64,000 bases of DNA from Aquamicrobium sp. LC103 (GTDB lineage Bacteria > Pseudomonadota > Alphaproteobacteria > Rhizobiales > Rhizobiaceae): positions 62,001 through 126,000 of the forward strand of contig NZ_LBCQ02000013.1 of assembly GCF_001014615.2 (NCBI RefSeq). The letters are read 5' to 3'. The stretch's first letter is position 1. Every line of letters starts with the position of its first letter. Made by a program: the position numbers and the translations under genes. Positions 8,319-16,252 of the stretch are shown piece by piece. The notes under the pieces are model-generated. The model was not told the origin of the DNA and searched no databases. It was given only the letters and a program-made list of their open reading frames with translations.

Positions 8319-8905
8319 GCGAGGACACGAAGGGCCAGGCGCTGCGCGAGATCGCCTTTTGCGAGGCGATCCTCGCCAAGGCCGGGCTCAACGTGCTTCT
8401 GGAAACCTTTCGCGACGCGGCGGAAATCACTGCCTGGGAGCATTATCCGCCCGGCGACGTCTTCGATGCACAAAGCGGCGCGCAATGGTTCTATCATTGC
8501 CATCCGGCGGAGGAGGGCACGGCCGAGCACGGCCATTTCCATTGCTTCGTGAGGCCGGACGGACCGGATGGGCCGATTCACCATCTGGCCGCGGTCGGCG
8601 TCGACGCTTACGGTCGCCTCCTGCGGCTATTCACGGTGAACCAATGGGTGGTCGGCGACGATCGTCTCGACGCCGAGGCGGCGATCGCGCTCTTGCCGCG
8701 CTTCGACGTGCAGATGCCGCGCCCCTCCTATCTCGTCAATCGATGGTTGACCGCGATCTTCGCAGCCTATGAGGAGGAGATCGCCGTACTGATAAGCGAG
8801 CGCGACCGCGTGATCGCCGCTCACCGCCCGGCTAACGGCTCGTCACCCCTCGAGGACCGCGCGTTGGAAGTCACCTCCGAACTGAGAATCGCGCCGCAGG
8901 TCTGA
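8315..8905 (+). CDS. DUF6969-like protein, histidine-rich
   Basis: 196-residue soluble protein with no signal peptide. It resembles proteins labelled DUF6969 (about 200 residues, WEHYPPGDVFD and HLAAVGVDAYG motifs); that label is my recollection and not certain. A cluster of His and Cys near residues 50-70 (WFYHCHPAEEG, EHGHFHCFVRP) looks like a metal site or redox centre. It is last in the rhodanese / YeeE / APC-repeat operon and translationally coupled to the previous gene through ATGA at 8315-8318. A link to sulfur handling is inferred from context only. Confidence 0.65.
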   Translation: MSEDTKGQALREIAFCEAILAKAGLNVLLETFRDAAEITAWEHYPPGDVFDAQSGAQWFYHCHPAEEGTAEHGHFHCFVRPDGPDGPIHHLAAVGVDAYGRLLRLFTVNQWVVGDDRLDAEAAIALLPRFDVQMPRPSYLVNRWLTAIFAAYEEEIAVLISERDRVIAAHRPANGSSPLEDRALEVTSELRIAPQV

Positions 8906-8908
8906 CGG

Positions 8909-10456
8909 TTATCGCTTTGATTGCGCCCTGTGCAACAGCCAGGTGGGAAGGAGCGCTGCGAGAAAAACGATGGTGACGATCAGGAAGCCGTCGTGGAATG
9001 CGAGCGTATTGGCCTGGATCGCAATGGTCTGGCTCAGGAAGTTGATCGCTGCCGGAATCTGCTGGAAATCGGGCAGGCCCGCGGTTCTGATGATGCCGGC
9101 GATCTTGCCGAGCAGGTCCATGGTGGCCGGATTGTCGCTCGTCTGCGTCGCGGTCAGCGCGTCGGCGTGAAGCATCGTGCGGCGTTCGAGGAACACGGCG
9201 AGCAGGTTGACGCCGAACGCGCCGCCGAGCTGGCGGATGAAATTGACCGCACCGGATCCCTGAGCCACGAGCTCACGGGGCAAGACCTTGAGCGAGCCTG
9301 CGGTGAGCGAGGGAAACACCAGCCCCAGTCCGATCCGCGAAAGCACGGTCCACCAGGCCAGTGTCCAGAAGGTCGTATCGATGCTGACGGACGCGGTGAG
9401 ATAGGATGAATAGGCGAAGATCAGCATACCGCCGCCGATCAGGTAACCTGTCGGCAGCCGGTCGGAGAGTCTTCCGGCGATGGGAAAGACCAGCACCAGC
9501 ACCAGTCCCGACGGCATCAGCAGCAGGCCGGCTTGGGTGGGCGTGAGGCCCTGTATCGTCTGAACGAAGAGCGGCAGCAGATAGGTCGACCCGAAGAGCC
9601 CGGCGCCCATGATGAAGGCGACGAGCGAGGCCGCGCTGAACGGCAGACTGGCGAAAAGCCGTAGATCGAGCATCGGCTTTTTCGAGGTGATCTCCCACCA
9701 GACGAATCCGCTGGCGGCGAGTATCGCAATCACGAACTGCAGCAGAATCGGGTCCGAGGTCCAGCCCTGCCTCTGGGCGTTCGTCAGCGCGTTGAGGAGG
9801 GTGGCGAGAAACAGGCTGAGCAGCGCCATGCCACCCCAGTCGAAGCCAGGTCGCGGACCGGTTTGCGTCCGCGTCGGCAGGAACAGGTTCGAAAGCACGA
9901 TGCCGAGCACAGCAAAGGGAATGCCGAGATAGAAGACGAAGTGCCAGCTGAAGGAATCGATCAGAATGCCGCCGATCCATGGTCCGAGCGCTGGCGCCAG
10001 GACAACGCCGATGCCGAATATGCCCATGGCCGCGCCGCGCTGATCGGGCGGAAAGACCTGGAAGAGCAGGATCATGGCGAGCGGCTGGACGACGCCGGCC
10101 GCCGCTCCCTGGATCACACGGGCGAAGGTGAGGATGTTCTCGTCGGGCGCGATGCCGCCGAGCACGGAGCCGACCATGAAAAGGACCAGGGCGCCGATCA
10201 TGGTGGCGCGCTGGCCGAAAGCCTTGTCGGCCCAATCGGCCAGCAGCATGGTCGCCGTCATGGCGGCCAGGAAGCCGGTGGAAATCCACTGCGCCTGGAC
10301 CTGGCTGATGCCGAATGCGCCCATGACGTCCGGAATGGCGACGTTCACGATGGTGGTCGACAACACCACCGCGATCGTCGCCACCATCACGGTGCCGGTG
10401 GCAAACCAGCGATAGGAGGAACCGTAGCGGGCGAAGAGCGCTTCAATCGACGACAT
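8909..10456 (-). CDS. DHA2-family MFS multidrug efflux permease (EmrB type)
   Basis: 515-residue major facilitator with about 14 transmembrane helices, the DHA2 length and layout. Helix 1 carries VVLSTTIVNVAIPDVMGAF, where the family usually has Asp at the first Ser. Motif A-like ADWADKAFGQRATM follows helix 2, and motif C-like GVVLAPALGPWIGGIL lies near residue 145. Its start overlaps the end of the HlyD-family adaptor gene by 14 bases. With the MarR gene upstream, this is the standard marR-emrA-emrB arrangement for exporting hydrophobic toxicants through an outer-membrane channel, which is not encoded here. Confidence 0.92.
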   Translation of the reverse strand: MSSIEALFARYGSSYRWFATGTVMVATIAVVLSTTIVNVAIPDVMGAFGISQVQAQWISTGFLAAMTATMLLADWADKAFGQRATMIGALVLFMVGSVLGGIAPDENILTFARVIQGAAAGVVQPLAMILLFQVFPPDQRGAAMGIFGIGVVLAPALGPWIGGILIDSFSWHFVFYLGIPFAVLGIVLSNLFLPTRTQTGPRPGFDWGGMALLSLFLATLLNALTNAQRQGWTSDPILLQFVIAILAASGFVWWEITSKKPMLDLRLFASLPFSAASLVAFIMGAGLFGSTYLLPLFVQTIQGLTPTQAGLLLMPSGLVLVLVFPIAGRLSDRLPTGYLIGGGMLIFAYSSYLTASVSIDTTFWTLAWWTVLSRIGLGLVFPSLTAGSLKVLPRELVAQGSGAVNFIRQLGGAFGVNLLAVFLERRTMLHADALTATQTSDNPATMDLLGKIAGIIRTAGLPDFQQIPAAINFLSQTIAIQANTLAFHDGFLIVTIVFLAALLPTWLLHRAQSKR

Positions 10457-11618
10457 CGACGCTGACTTCCACCATCATGCCGGGGCGCAGCCGGCCCTCG
10501 CTCTGGTCGATCGAAATGCGCAGCGGCAGCCGCTGCGTTATCTTGGTGAAATTGCCGCTGGGATTGGGACTGGGCAGGAGTGCGAATTGACTGGTCGCGG
10601 CTTCACCCAGACGCTCGACCTCGCCCTGAAGCTTCATGTCAGGGAAGGCATCGACGGTGATCTTCGCCGGGGCGCCGAGCTTGACGCGGCCGAAATCGGT
10701 TTCCTTCACGTTGGCATCGACCCAGACCGTGTTGGGATCGTGGTAGATGAGCAACCTCGTGCCGGGCGAGACATATTCGCCGGCATCGATGAAGGTACTG
10801 TCGATCACACCGTCGAAGTCGGCGCGGATCTCACGATGCGAAAGGTCAACCCGCTTCTGTTCGCGCTGGGCGACGAGCGCTGATTTCTGGGTTTCCAGAG
10901 TTGCGATCTGGTGGTTCAGGACATCGATTTGAGCGCCCTCCGAGCGGACGACCGCGAGGTTGGAATTCGCCGTTGCGATGCCGGCGGCGGCGGCCTTTTC
11001 CTGTTGTTCGGCCGTGGCGAGTGCCGCCTCGGCCTCATCGAGAACCTGTGCGGAGGTGACGTTGCTTCTGGCGAGGCTGTTCACGCGCTCGAAGCGGCTG
11101 CGGGCGCTGCGCAAGGCGGCTTCGCTCGCCGCGTGGTTCGCCTCCGCCGCCCTGACCTCGCTCTCGCCCGCCTCCAGCTTGCTTGCGACCTGAGTGCGAA
11201 TCATCTCCTGCTGCGCGCCGTATTGGCTCTGCTGTGCTCCTATCCCGGCGATCTGCGCGTCGAGCGCCTTCAGCTCGAGAAGCGTTTGCTCATTGTCGAT
11301 CGTCGCCAGCAACTGTCCTTTCTTGACGGCATCGCCGGCAATGATCTCGACGGAGGTGACACGGCCACTCGCCTCGCTGCTGACCGTGACGAGATTCGCC
11401 GCGATCCGCGCATCGTTGATCGCCACATGCGACCAGCGCTCCGCGAGCCAGGGCGCGGCGACCGCGCCGAGTGCGATCAGCACCGCCACGGCGATGATCG
11501 GCCGCAGGTGGCGGCTCCTCTTCGGCGGCGTCTGGAGTGGCTCGGAGGTGGCCGATATCCGTTCCAATATTTCGGGAGACGCGTCGCTGTCCTTCTGAAT
11601 CTCGACGATCTTGTTCAA
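10443..11618 (-). CDS. HlyD/EmrA-family membrane fusion protein
   Basis: 391-residue periplasmic adaptor. It has a short cytoplasmic N-terminus, one membrane helix at about residues 38-58 (IIAVAVLIALGAVAAPWLA), a biotinyl-lipoyl half motif (ASGRVTSVEIIAGDAVKKGQ), a long coiled-coil hairpin at about 110-225, the second lipoyl half (REIRADFDGVIDSTFIDAGE) and a beta-barrel tail. It bridges the EmrB-type permease to an outer-membrane factor. The start is TTG at 11616-11618, one base after the marR stop, with GGAG inside the end of marR as the ribosome-binding site. No ATG nearby fits as well. Confidence 0.9.
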   Translation of the reverse strand: MNKIVEIQKDSDASPEILERISATSEPLQTPPKRSRHLRPIIAVAVLIALGAVAAPWLAERWSHVAINDARIAANLVTVSSEASGRVTSVEIIAGDAVKKGQLLATIDNEQTLLELKALDAQIAGIGAQQSQYGAQQEMIRTQVASKLEAGESEVRAAEANHAASEAALRSARSRFERVNSLARSNVTSAQVLDEAEAALATAEQQEKAAAAGIATANSNLAVVRSEGAQIDVLNHQIATLETQKSALVAQREQKRVDLSHREIRADFDGVIDSTFIDAGEYVSPGTRLLIYHDPNTVWVDANVKETDFGRVKLGAPAKITVDAFPDMKLQGEVERLGEAATSQFALLPSPNPSGNFTKITQRLPLRISIDQSEGRLRPGMMVEVSVDVVD

Positions 11619-11619
11619 T

Positions 11620-12045
11620 TTACAAATTCTCCAATCTGTCGCCGACGGTCTTGAGCGTCCGCCATGCCTGGTCGAGCTCCCCGATGGGGATGTCGGCGAG
11701 AATTTCGAGGCGCAGCTCGTCCGCTATGCGGGTTATTTCCGCGATCACCGGCTCTGCCTGGGGCGTGAGGTGAATGAATTTGACCCGCCGGTCGTCCTCG
11801 CAGGCTCGGCGGGTGACGAGGCCCAACTCCTCGAGCTTGTCGAGCGTACGCACGAGTGTCGGGCCCTCGACGCTGATACGATCGGCAAGCTCGCGCTGCG
11901 GAGCGGCCCCGAACTTTGAAAGTTGGAGCAGCACGACCCAGCGCGCCTGCGTCAGCCCTGTGTGCTTCAGGCGCTCGTCGAGACGCGTGCGCCAGCGACG
12001 GCTGACGCGGCTGAGCTCGACCGCGAATTCTGTTCCGATGTCCAT
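11620..12045 (-). CDS. MarR-family transcriptional regulator of the efflux operon
   Basis: 141-residue MarR protein. The winged helix-turn-helix covers about residues 30-100, with LTQARWVVLLQLSKFGAAPQ, RELADRISVEGPTLVRTLDK and the wing RRACEDDRRVKFIHLT. Flanking helices make the dimer interface. It is the first gene of the marR-emrA-emrB unit, and its start codon sits just beside two palindromic boxes (12049-12076). This is the usual self-repressing arrangement that opens when a toxic ligand binds. The universal stress protein gene starts divergently on the other side of those boxes. Confidence 0.9.
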   Translation of the reverse strand: MDIGTEFAVELSRVSRRWRTRLDERLKHTGLTQARWVVLLQLSKFGAAPQRELADRISVEGPTLVRTLDKLEELGLVTRRACEDDRRVKFIHLTPQAEPVIAEITRIADELRLEILADIPIGELDQAWRTLKTVGDRLENL

Positions 12046-12048
12046 TCC

Positions 12049-12076
12049 GATAGATTCCTATCAAATAGGGTGCTAT
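12049..12076. promoter_or_regulatory. Tandem MarR operator boxes
   Basis: Two copies of ATAG-N4-CTAT lie in the 80-base gap between marR and the stress gene. The first is GATAGATTCCTATC at 12049-12062, a perfect 5-bp palindrome. The second is ATAGGGTGCTAT at 12065-12076. Their centres are 15 bases apart. Binding by the adjacent MarR protein is inferred. Confidence 0.6.
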
Positions 12077-12125
12077 CCATATTCTCAGATTTGATGAACC
12101 GCAACCGGGAAAGAAAGGGCGCGCA

Positions 12126-12593
12126 ATGTATGGGAAGGTTTTGCTTGCTTACGACGGTTCGGTCGAGGGCAGATTGGCATTGCGCGAGGGGGCGAAGCTG
12201 GCGAAGCTTTGCGGGGCGGAGGTTTTCCTGCTCGCGGTCGTCGACATCTCGGTCGGAATCATGCTTGCCGAAGGCGCGGCACCTGGCGCCGTCGAGCAGC
12301 AGAAGGAGGTCTATCAGAAGGTGCTGGCGGAAGGCGTCGAACGGCTGGAACAGCACGGCTTTGCACCGCAAGCCAGGCTCGAATTCGGCGACCCAGCGCA
12401 TGAGATCGTTGCCGTGGCCAATGAAATCGGCGCCGATCTCGTCGTGGTGGGGCATCGGCATCAAAGCGCATTTGCACGCTGGTGGAATGGATCGGTGGGA
12501 GCAAGCGTGCTTGAAGGGCTGCGCTGCAGCCTTCTCATTGCCCAAAACGATGCCGGAGAGACGGCAGCTTCAGGAGAAGTTTCCGACGATTGA
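12126..12593 (+). CDS. Universal stress protein (UspA family)
   Basis: 155-residue single-domain Usp protein. It starts with KVLLAYDGSVEGRLALREGA, the usual first strand and Asp of the family, and contains EIGADLVVVGHRHQSAFARW. The ATP-binding consensus is G-x2-G-x9-G-(S/T). Here the second Gly is replaced by His112 (Gly109-H-R-His112-x9-Gly122-Ser123), so ATP binding may be altered. It is divergent from the marR efflux operon and shares the operator region, so it may be induced by the same stress. Confidence 0.88.
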   Translation: MYGKVLLAYDGSVEGRLALREGAKLAKLCGAEVFLLAVVDISVGIMLAEGAAPGAVEQQKEVYQKVLAEGVERLEQHGFAPQARLEFGDPAHEIVAVANEIGADLVVVGHRHQSAFARWWNGSVGASVLEGLRCSLLIAQNDAGETAASGEVSDD

Positions 12594-12637
12594 CGCGATC
12601 GACCTCGCCTCGTCGGGTGAGGAAGTTCGCCGATGCT

Positions 12638-13573
12638 CTAACCGGCCTCGCGCCGATTGAGGGGGCCGATGAGCGCCTGAAGGTCGGTGAGCCGGCTGCT
12701 CGCCTGTTTCTGGAAGATCGAGATGAAGGCGTTAGCAAGCCGCGAGGGAACTCGTTGCTTGGGCAGGATTGCCGAGAGCGCCAGTCGCACCCGGGGCTGG
12801 AAGGGGCGGATGGCGAGGTCGGAATAGCGTCCGGATGACGCCGTCATCTCGTCGAGCAATGCGACCCCCCAATTTTCCTGAACGAGCCGCGCGGCCACAT
12901 TGAGGAAGCGGACCTCCACGGTCGGCGAATAGGGCGCCGCTGCCTTCGAAAAGGCTTCCGCGACGAGAAGGCCGATCCCGTTGCTGGTATGTGGGGCGAT
13001 TAGGTTCTGCTCGCGCAGGTCGCCGGGCGTTATGAAGGGCAGGGCGGCAAGGCTTGAACCCTGCTGACAGACGCAAACGGTCGTCAGCTCCGCAATCGGC
13101 TTGAGACTCAGGCCGTGCCGCTCATGTGCCTCCATGCCGAAACCGACATCGGCAAGGCCGCTCTCAACCGCGTCGAGAACGCTGTTGAGTGGACGGGTAT
13201 CCAGCGAAAGATAAGCTGCGGGATGCAGTTTCAGGAACTGCGCCATGACCGCCGGCAGGATGGATTCGGAAAGCTCGGCGGTGGCCACCACGCGGATGCG
13301 TCCGATGCGGCCCGCCTTGAGGTCGGCCGCGCGCTGGTTGACCGCCTGCTGATGATGGAAAAGCGGCTCGGCCTCCTCAAGCAGCAGCTTCGCCTCCTCC
13401 GTGGGCACGAGGCGGTTGCTGATGCGCTCGAAGAGTTTGAAGCCGAGCTGGGATTCTACGTGCTTGATCGCGTTGCTGACCGCCGATTGCGACATCGAAA
13501 GTTCCTCAGCCGCCGCGATCGTGGTGCGGCAGCGCATGACGGAACTGAAGATTTCGAGCTGTCGCAGGTTCAT
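12638..13573 (-). CDS. LysR-family transcriptional regulator, last gene of the catabolic operon
   Basis: 311-residue LysR protein. The helix-turn-helix covers residues 1-60 (LRQLEIFSSVMRCRTTIAAA, SMSQSAVSNAIKHVESQLG, LFERISNRLVPT), and the effector-binding fold covers about 90-295. The ATG at 13573 with GGTGGA eight bases upstream is preferred over the GTG at 13585. Unlike most LysR genes it is not divergent but sits at the 3' end of the long minus-strand operon, 37 bases after the preceding gene. It is therefore probably co-transcribed with the pathway it controls, with its operator near the operon promoter around 26.9 kb. The effector is unknown, likely a pathway intermediate. Confidence 0.9.
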   Translation of the reverse strand: MNLRQLEIFSSVMRCRTTIAAAEELSMSQSAVSNAIKHVESQLGFKLFERISNRLVPTEEAKLLLEEAEPLFHHQQAVNQRAADLKAGRIGRIRVVATAELSESILPAVMAQFLKLHPAAYLSLDTRPLNSVLDAVESGLADVGFGMEAHERHGLSLKPIAELTTVCVCQQGSSLAALPFITPGDLREQNLIAPHTSNGIGLLVAEAFSKAAAPYSPTVEVRFLNVAARLVQENWGVALLDEMTASSGRYSDLAIRPFQPRVRLALSAILPKQRVPSRLANAFISIFQKQASSRLTDLQALIGPLNRREAG

Positions 13574-13610
13574 ACGCGGTTCCACCCGTCGCGCGGCATT
13601 CGTCCTCCGT

Positions 13611-13913
13611 TCAGCTAGCCGCCTGCTCCCGCTCCAATGGCGCCAGTCGCAGGCGACGGAAGTTGCTCACCCGATCCTCGAAGGGACCGAAACCCTTGAT
13701 CGCATGAAATTCCGGTGTCTCATAGGCCTCGGGGCCGGTGATCTCGTAGACGGCCACATATTTGGGGCCGCCCTCAACGCACCGGTGCCGTTTCGCCGAG
13801 AGCCACCCCGGACAGGCTAGGATATCCGGAATGTGGATCTCGTCGTACCAGGCATTGAAGTCATCCTCGACTTCGGGATCGATGTCGACCAGAACAATAT
13901 GCTGCATTGCCAT
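13611..13913 (-). CDS. Small dimeric alpha/beta-barrel (EthD/DUF4286-like) protein
   Basis: 100-residue soluble protein with the look of the ferredoxin-like dimeric alpha/beta-barrel group: QHIVLVDIDPEVEDDFNAWY, then EIHIPDILACPGWLSAKRH and PKYVAVYEITGPEAYE. The pattern of a strand, a helix with (D/N)xWYdexHipd, then GwlsAkRh is typical of EthD and related domains, often found beside ring- or side-chain-degrading genes. The catalytic role is unknown. It starts 5 bases after the DapA-like gene upstream and is clearly part of the operon. Confidence 0.65.
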   Translation of the reverse strand: MAMQHIVLVDIDPEVEDDFNAWYDEIHIPDILACPGWLSAKRHRCVEGGPKYVAVYEITGPEAYETPEFHAIKGFGPFEDRVSNFRRLRLAPLEREQAAS

Positions 13914-13918
13914 CGCCG

Positions 13919-14887
13919 TCAGACTTCCAGGACGCCGGCGGTCGCAAGTGCTGCGCGCAGAAGCTCGGTCTCTTCCGCCGAAAGCGCCTTGATCGGCGAG
14001 CGCGAGGTCGCGGTTTCGAGTCGTCCGAGAAGCACGAGGCAGGTCTTGAGCCTCAACGTCGCCAAATGGCCCGGCGCACCGTAGACGATACGCGCGAGGT
14101 CGTAGAGGCGTTCGTGAATCGCGCGGCCTGCGGCAATGTCGTCCGCCAGCATCGCGCGCTCCAACTCCACGATGAGTTCAGGGATCACTGCCGCCAGGCT
14201 GACCAGACTACCCTCGCTGCCGATGGCGAAGCAGGTGAACAAATGCTCATCGCCCGAAGCCATGACGCCGACATCCGGCCGCAGCTTTTTCGTGAGGCGT
14301 CGCGTCGCCTCGTAGGCGGCGGTTTCCCAGCTTCCTTCCTTGATGCCGACGACGCTGTCGATCTCAAGCAGGCCGGAAAGAGTTTTCTGCGTGAACGCGG
14401 TGCGGCCCGAATTGACCGATCCCTGGAAGAGGAAGACCGGCAGGTTGGATGCTTTTGCTATCGCCCGGTGATGCCCCTGGATCACGCGGTCGTCGGCGCC
14501 CAGCGCCCAGGAATAGGGCGGGAACACCATCACGGCGTCCGCGCCCGCTTTGGCGGCGTCCTCGGAAAGCTGCACGGCGAGATCGGTACTCTCGGCATTG
14601 ATGCCGGCGACGATCTTGCGTTCACCCGAGGCCTCGCGGGCAATGCGCATGACGGTGGACTGTTCGTCTCGCGAGAGCGCGAAATTCTCACCGGCATGGC
14701 CGTTGACGAGCAACCCTGCCATGCCGGCGGTGGTGACGACGGATTTGAGATGCGCGGCGAGCGCGGTTTCGTCGACGACGCCCTGCGGCGTCATCGGGCA
14801 GATGGTTGACGCGTAGACGCCGCCGAAGGGGTGGGACGTCGAAATCGTCGGCGCGCGCGGCGCCGATTCGGGTTGATGGACGTTCAT
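13919..14887 (-). CDS. DapA-family (dihydrodipicolinate synthase-like) lyase or aldolase 1
   Basis: 322-residue class I aldolase-fold protein of the DHDPS/N-acetylneuraminate lyase superfamily. The Schiff-base lysine is Lys183 in VVGIKEGSWE, and Tyr125 in FPPYSW sits where the catalytic tyrosine is expected. The pyruvate carboxylate loop is NGHAGE (62-67) instead of the GTTGE of true DapA. The change is shared with the next gene, so substrates other than pyruvate/aspartate semialdehyde are likely. It has an extra 18-residue Ser/Pro-rich N-terminus. Its start overlaps the stop of the second DapA-like gene by four bases, which implies co-translation. A role in the last carbon-carbon cleavage of the pathway is inferred. 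Confidence 0.82.
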   Translation of the reverse strand: MNVHQPESAPRAPTISTSHPFGGVYASTICPMTPQGVVDETALAAHLKSVVTTAGMAGLLVNGHAGENFALSRDEQSTVMRIAREASGERKIVAGINAESTDLAVQLSEDAAKAGADAVMVFPPYSWALGADDRVIQGHHRAIAKASNLPVFLFQGSVNSGRTAFTQKTLSGLLEIDSVVGIKEGSWETAAYEATRRLTKKLRPDVGVMASGDEHLFTCFAIGSEGSLVSLAAVIPELIVELERAMLADDIAAGRAIHERLYDLARIVYGAPGHLATLRLKTCLVLLGRLETATSRSPIKALSAEETELLRAALATAGVLEV

Positions 14888-15813
14888 GAGGAGAGCCCGC
14901 TTTTCCGGGTGATTGCGACTATGGCGTCTTCGATGTCCGGTGCGACCGGCATCAGCGGCAGCCGCGGTGAGGCGTTGTCGATGATCCCGAGTGCCTTGAG
15001 CCCGACCTTGATGCGCGTATGCATGTCGATGAGAGGGGCCGCGCCATAGATCGTGCGCACGATCGGATGCAGCCGGTCGCTGGCCGCGCGCATGGAGGCG
15101 AGGTCCTTCGCCTCGGCGGCTCTCCAGAGGTCCGAAAGCCAGTCGGGCGTCAGCGATGCGAGCCCTGAAAGGAGCCCGTCGCCGCCGACGGCCAGTTGCG
15201 GCATGAACCAGTCATAGTTCGAAGGAAGCATCGCGACGTCGGAGGCCGCGGCCTTGAGTACGCGGAAGTTTTCTTCATAGGCGAGCATGGTGTTGCTGCC
15301 TTCCTTGACCGCGATAACTTTCTTCAGGGAGGCGATTTCGCACAAGGCTCTGGTCGAATAGCCAAATCCCGATGCGAGCGGAAACTGGAAGACAGACGCC
15401 GGTATGTCGAGCGAGGAGGTCACCTTGTCGAAGAATGCCCGAGGCGCGTCGGTCGAGGCCGCCCCTCCGCCGAGTGCGGCCGGCGGAAACACGACATAGC
15501 AATCCGCGCCTGCTTCGCGCGCCGCCTTCGCCTGGGCTATCGCATCGGCGACGCCATGCGGGATGACGCCGGCAAGCAGCGGCTTCTCCTTGCCGATGAC
15601 CGCACGGGTCCGGCGGATAACCTCGGTGCGCTCTTCTTCCGAAAGTGACGTGGCTTCGCCGGCATGACCGTTGACGAACACGGCCGCGACCGTATCCGGC
15701 ACGGCGCAATAGGCGAGGACGCGTTCATAGCCCTTCCAGTCGATCGCTCCGGTTTCGTCGAAGGGCAGCACGGTGGCGACGGTCACGCCGCGAAGATCTT
15801 TGTGGTTCAGCAT
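14884..15813 (-). CDS. DapA-family lyase or aldolase 2
   Basis: 309-residue paralogue of the downstream DapA-like protein. It keeps the NGHAGE loop (48-53) and the Schiff-base lysine Lys170 in IAVKEGSNTM. The segment that normally brings the catalytic tyrosine reads FPPAALGG (109-116) and has no Tyr. Either another residue does the proton relay, or the protein works with its paralogue. The two genes overlap by four bases. Such superfamily members include dehydratases and decarboxylating aldolases, so the reaction cannot be named. Confidence 0.82.
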   Translation of the reverse strand: MLNHKDLRGVTVATVLPFDETGAIDWKGYERVLAYCAVPDTVAAVFVNGHAGEATSLSEEERTEVIRRTRAVIGKEKPLLAGVIPHGVADAIAQAKAAREAGADCYVVFPPAALGGGAASTDAPRAFFDKVTSSLDIPASVFQFPLASGFGYSTRALCEIASLKKVIAVKEGSNTMLAYEENFRVLKAAASDVAMLPSNYDWFMPQLAVGGDGLLSGLASLTPDWLSDLWRAAEAKDLASMRAASDRLHPIVRTIYGAAPLIDMHTRIKVGLKALGIIDNASPRLPLMPVAPDIEDAIVAITRKSGLSS

Positions 15814-15817
15814 GTTC

Positions 15818-16249
15818 TCACGCAGGTTTCGGGCGAGGATACTTCAGGGTGGCTCGCGCTTTCAGGACTTCCTTGCCTTCCTCGTTGATGGCCGAGGCCT
15901 CCCAGACGAGCGTTCGCGTCTCCTCGTGCTTTTCGGCTATCCAGACGTCGACGGTGATCGTATCGCCGTAGAACACCGGGCCGGTGAACCAGAAGCTGTC
16001 CTCGATCGATACGCCGAGCACGCCCGCCAGTTCCGCCGTCAGTACGCTGGTGCACAGGCCGGCCACCATGATGCCCGGCGCGAGGCGACGACCGAAGCGC
16101 GTGCCCGAAGCATAATCCTCGTCGATATGCACGGGGCCGAAGTCTCCGGTGGCGGCGATGTATAGCGCGCCGTCGGCTTCGGTCACCGTCTTGGCCGCCG
16201 ACACCCGGTCGCCCACCGACAGATCGCTGAACGGAATGACGTCGTACAT
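15818..16249 (-). CDS. MaoC-family (R)-specific enoyl-CoA hydratase-like protein, active-site intact
   Basis: 143-residue hot-dog-fold protein. The hydratase-2 motif is present as YIAATGDFGPVHIDEDYA, with the catalytic Asp36 and His41, followed by RRLAPGIMVAGL. It should hydrate a 2-enoyl-CoA made by the neighbouring acyl-CoA dehydrogenase. It lies four bases after the gene for a second, degenerate MaoC-like protein. The pair may form a heteromer. Confidence 0.85.
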   Translation of the reverse strand: MYDVIPFSDLSVGDRVSAAKTVTEADGALYIAATGDFGPVHIDEDYASGTRFGRRLAPGIMVAGLCTSVLTAELAGVLGVSIEDSFWFTGPVFYGDTITVDVWIAEKHEETRTLVWEASAINEEGKEVLKARATLKYPRPKPA

Positions 16250-16252
16250 GGC

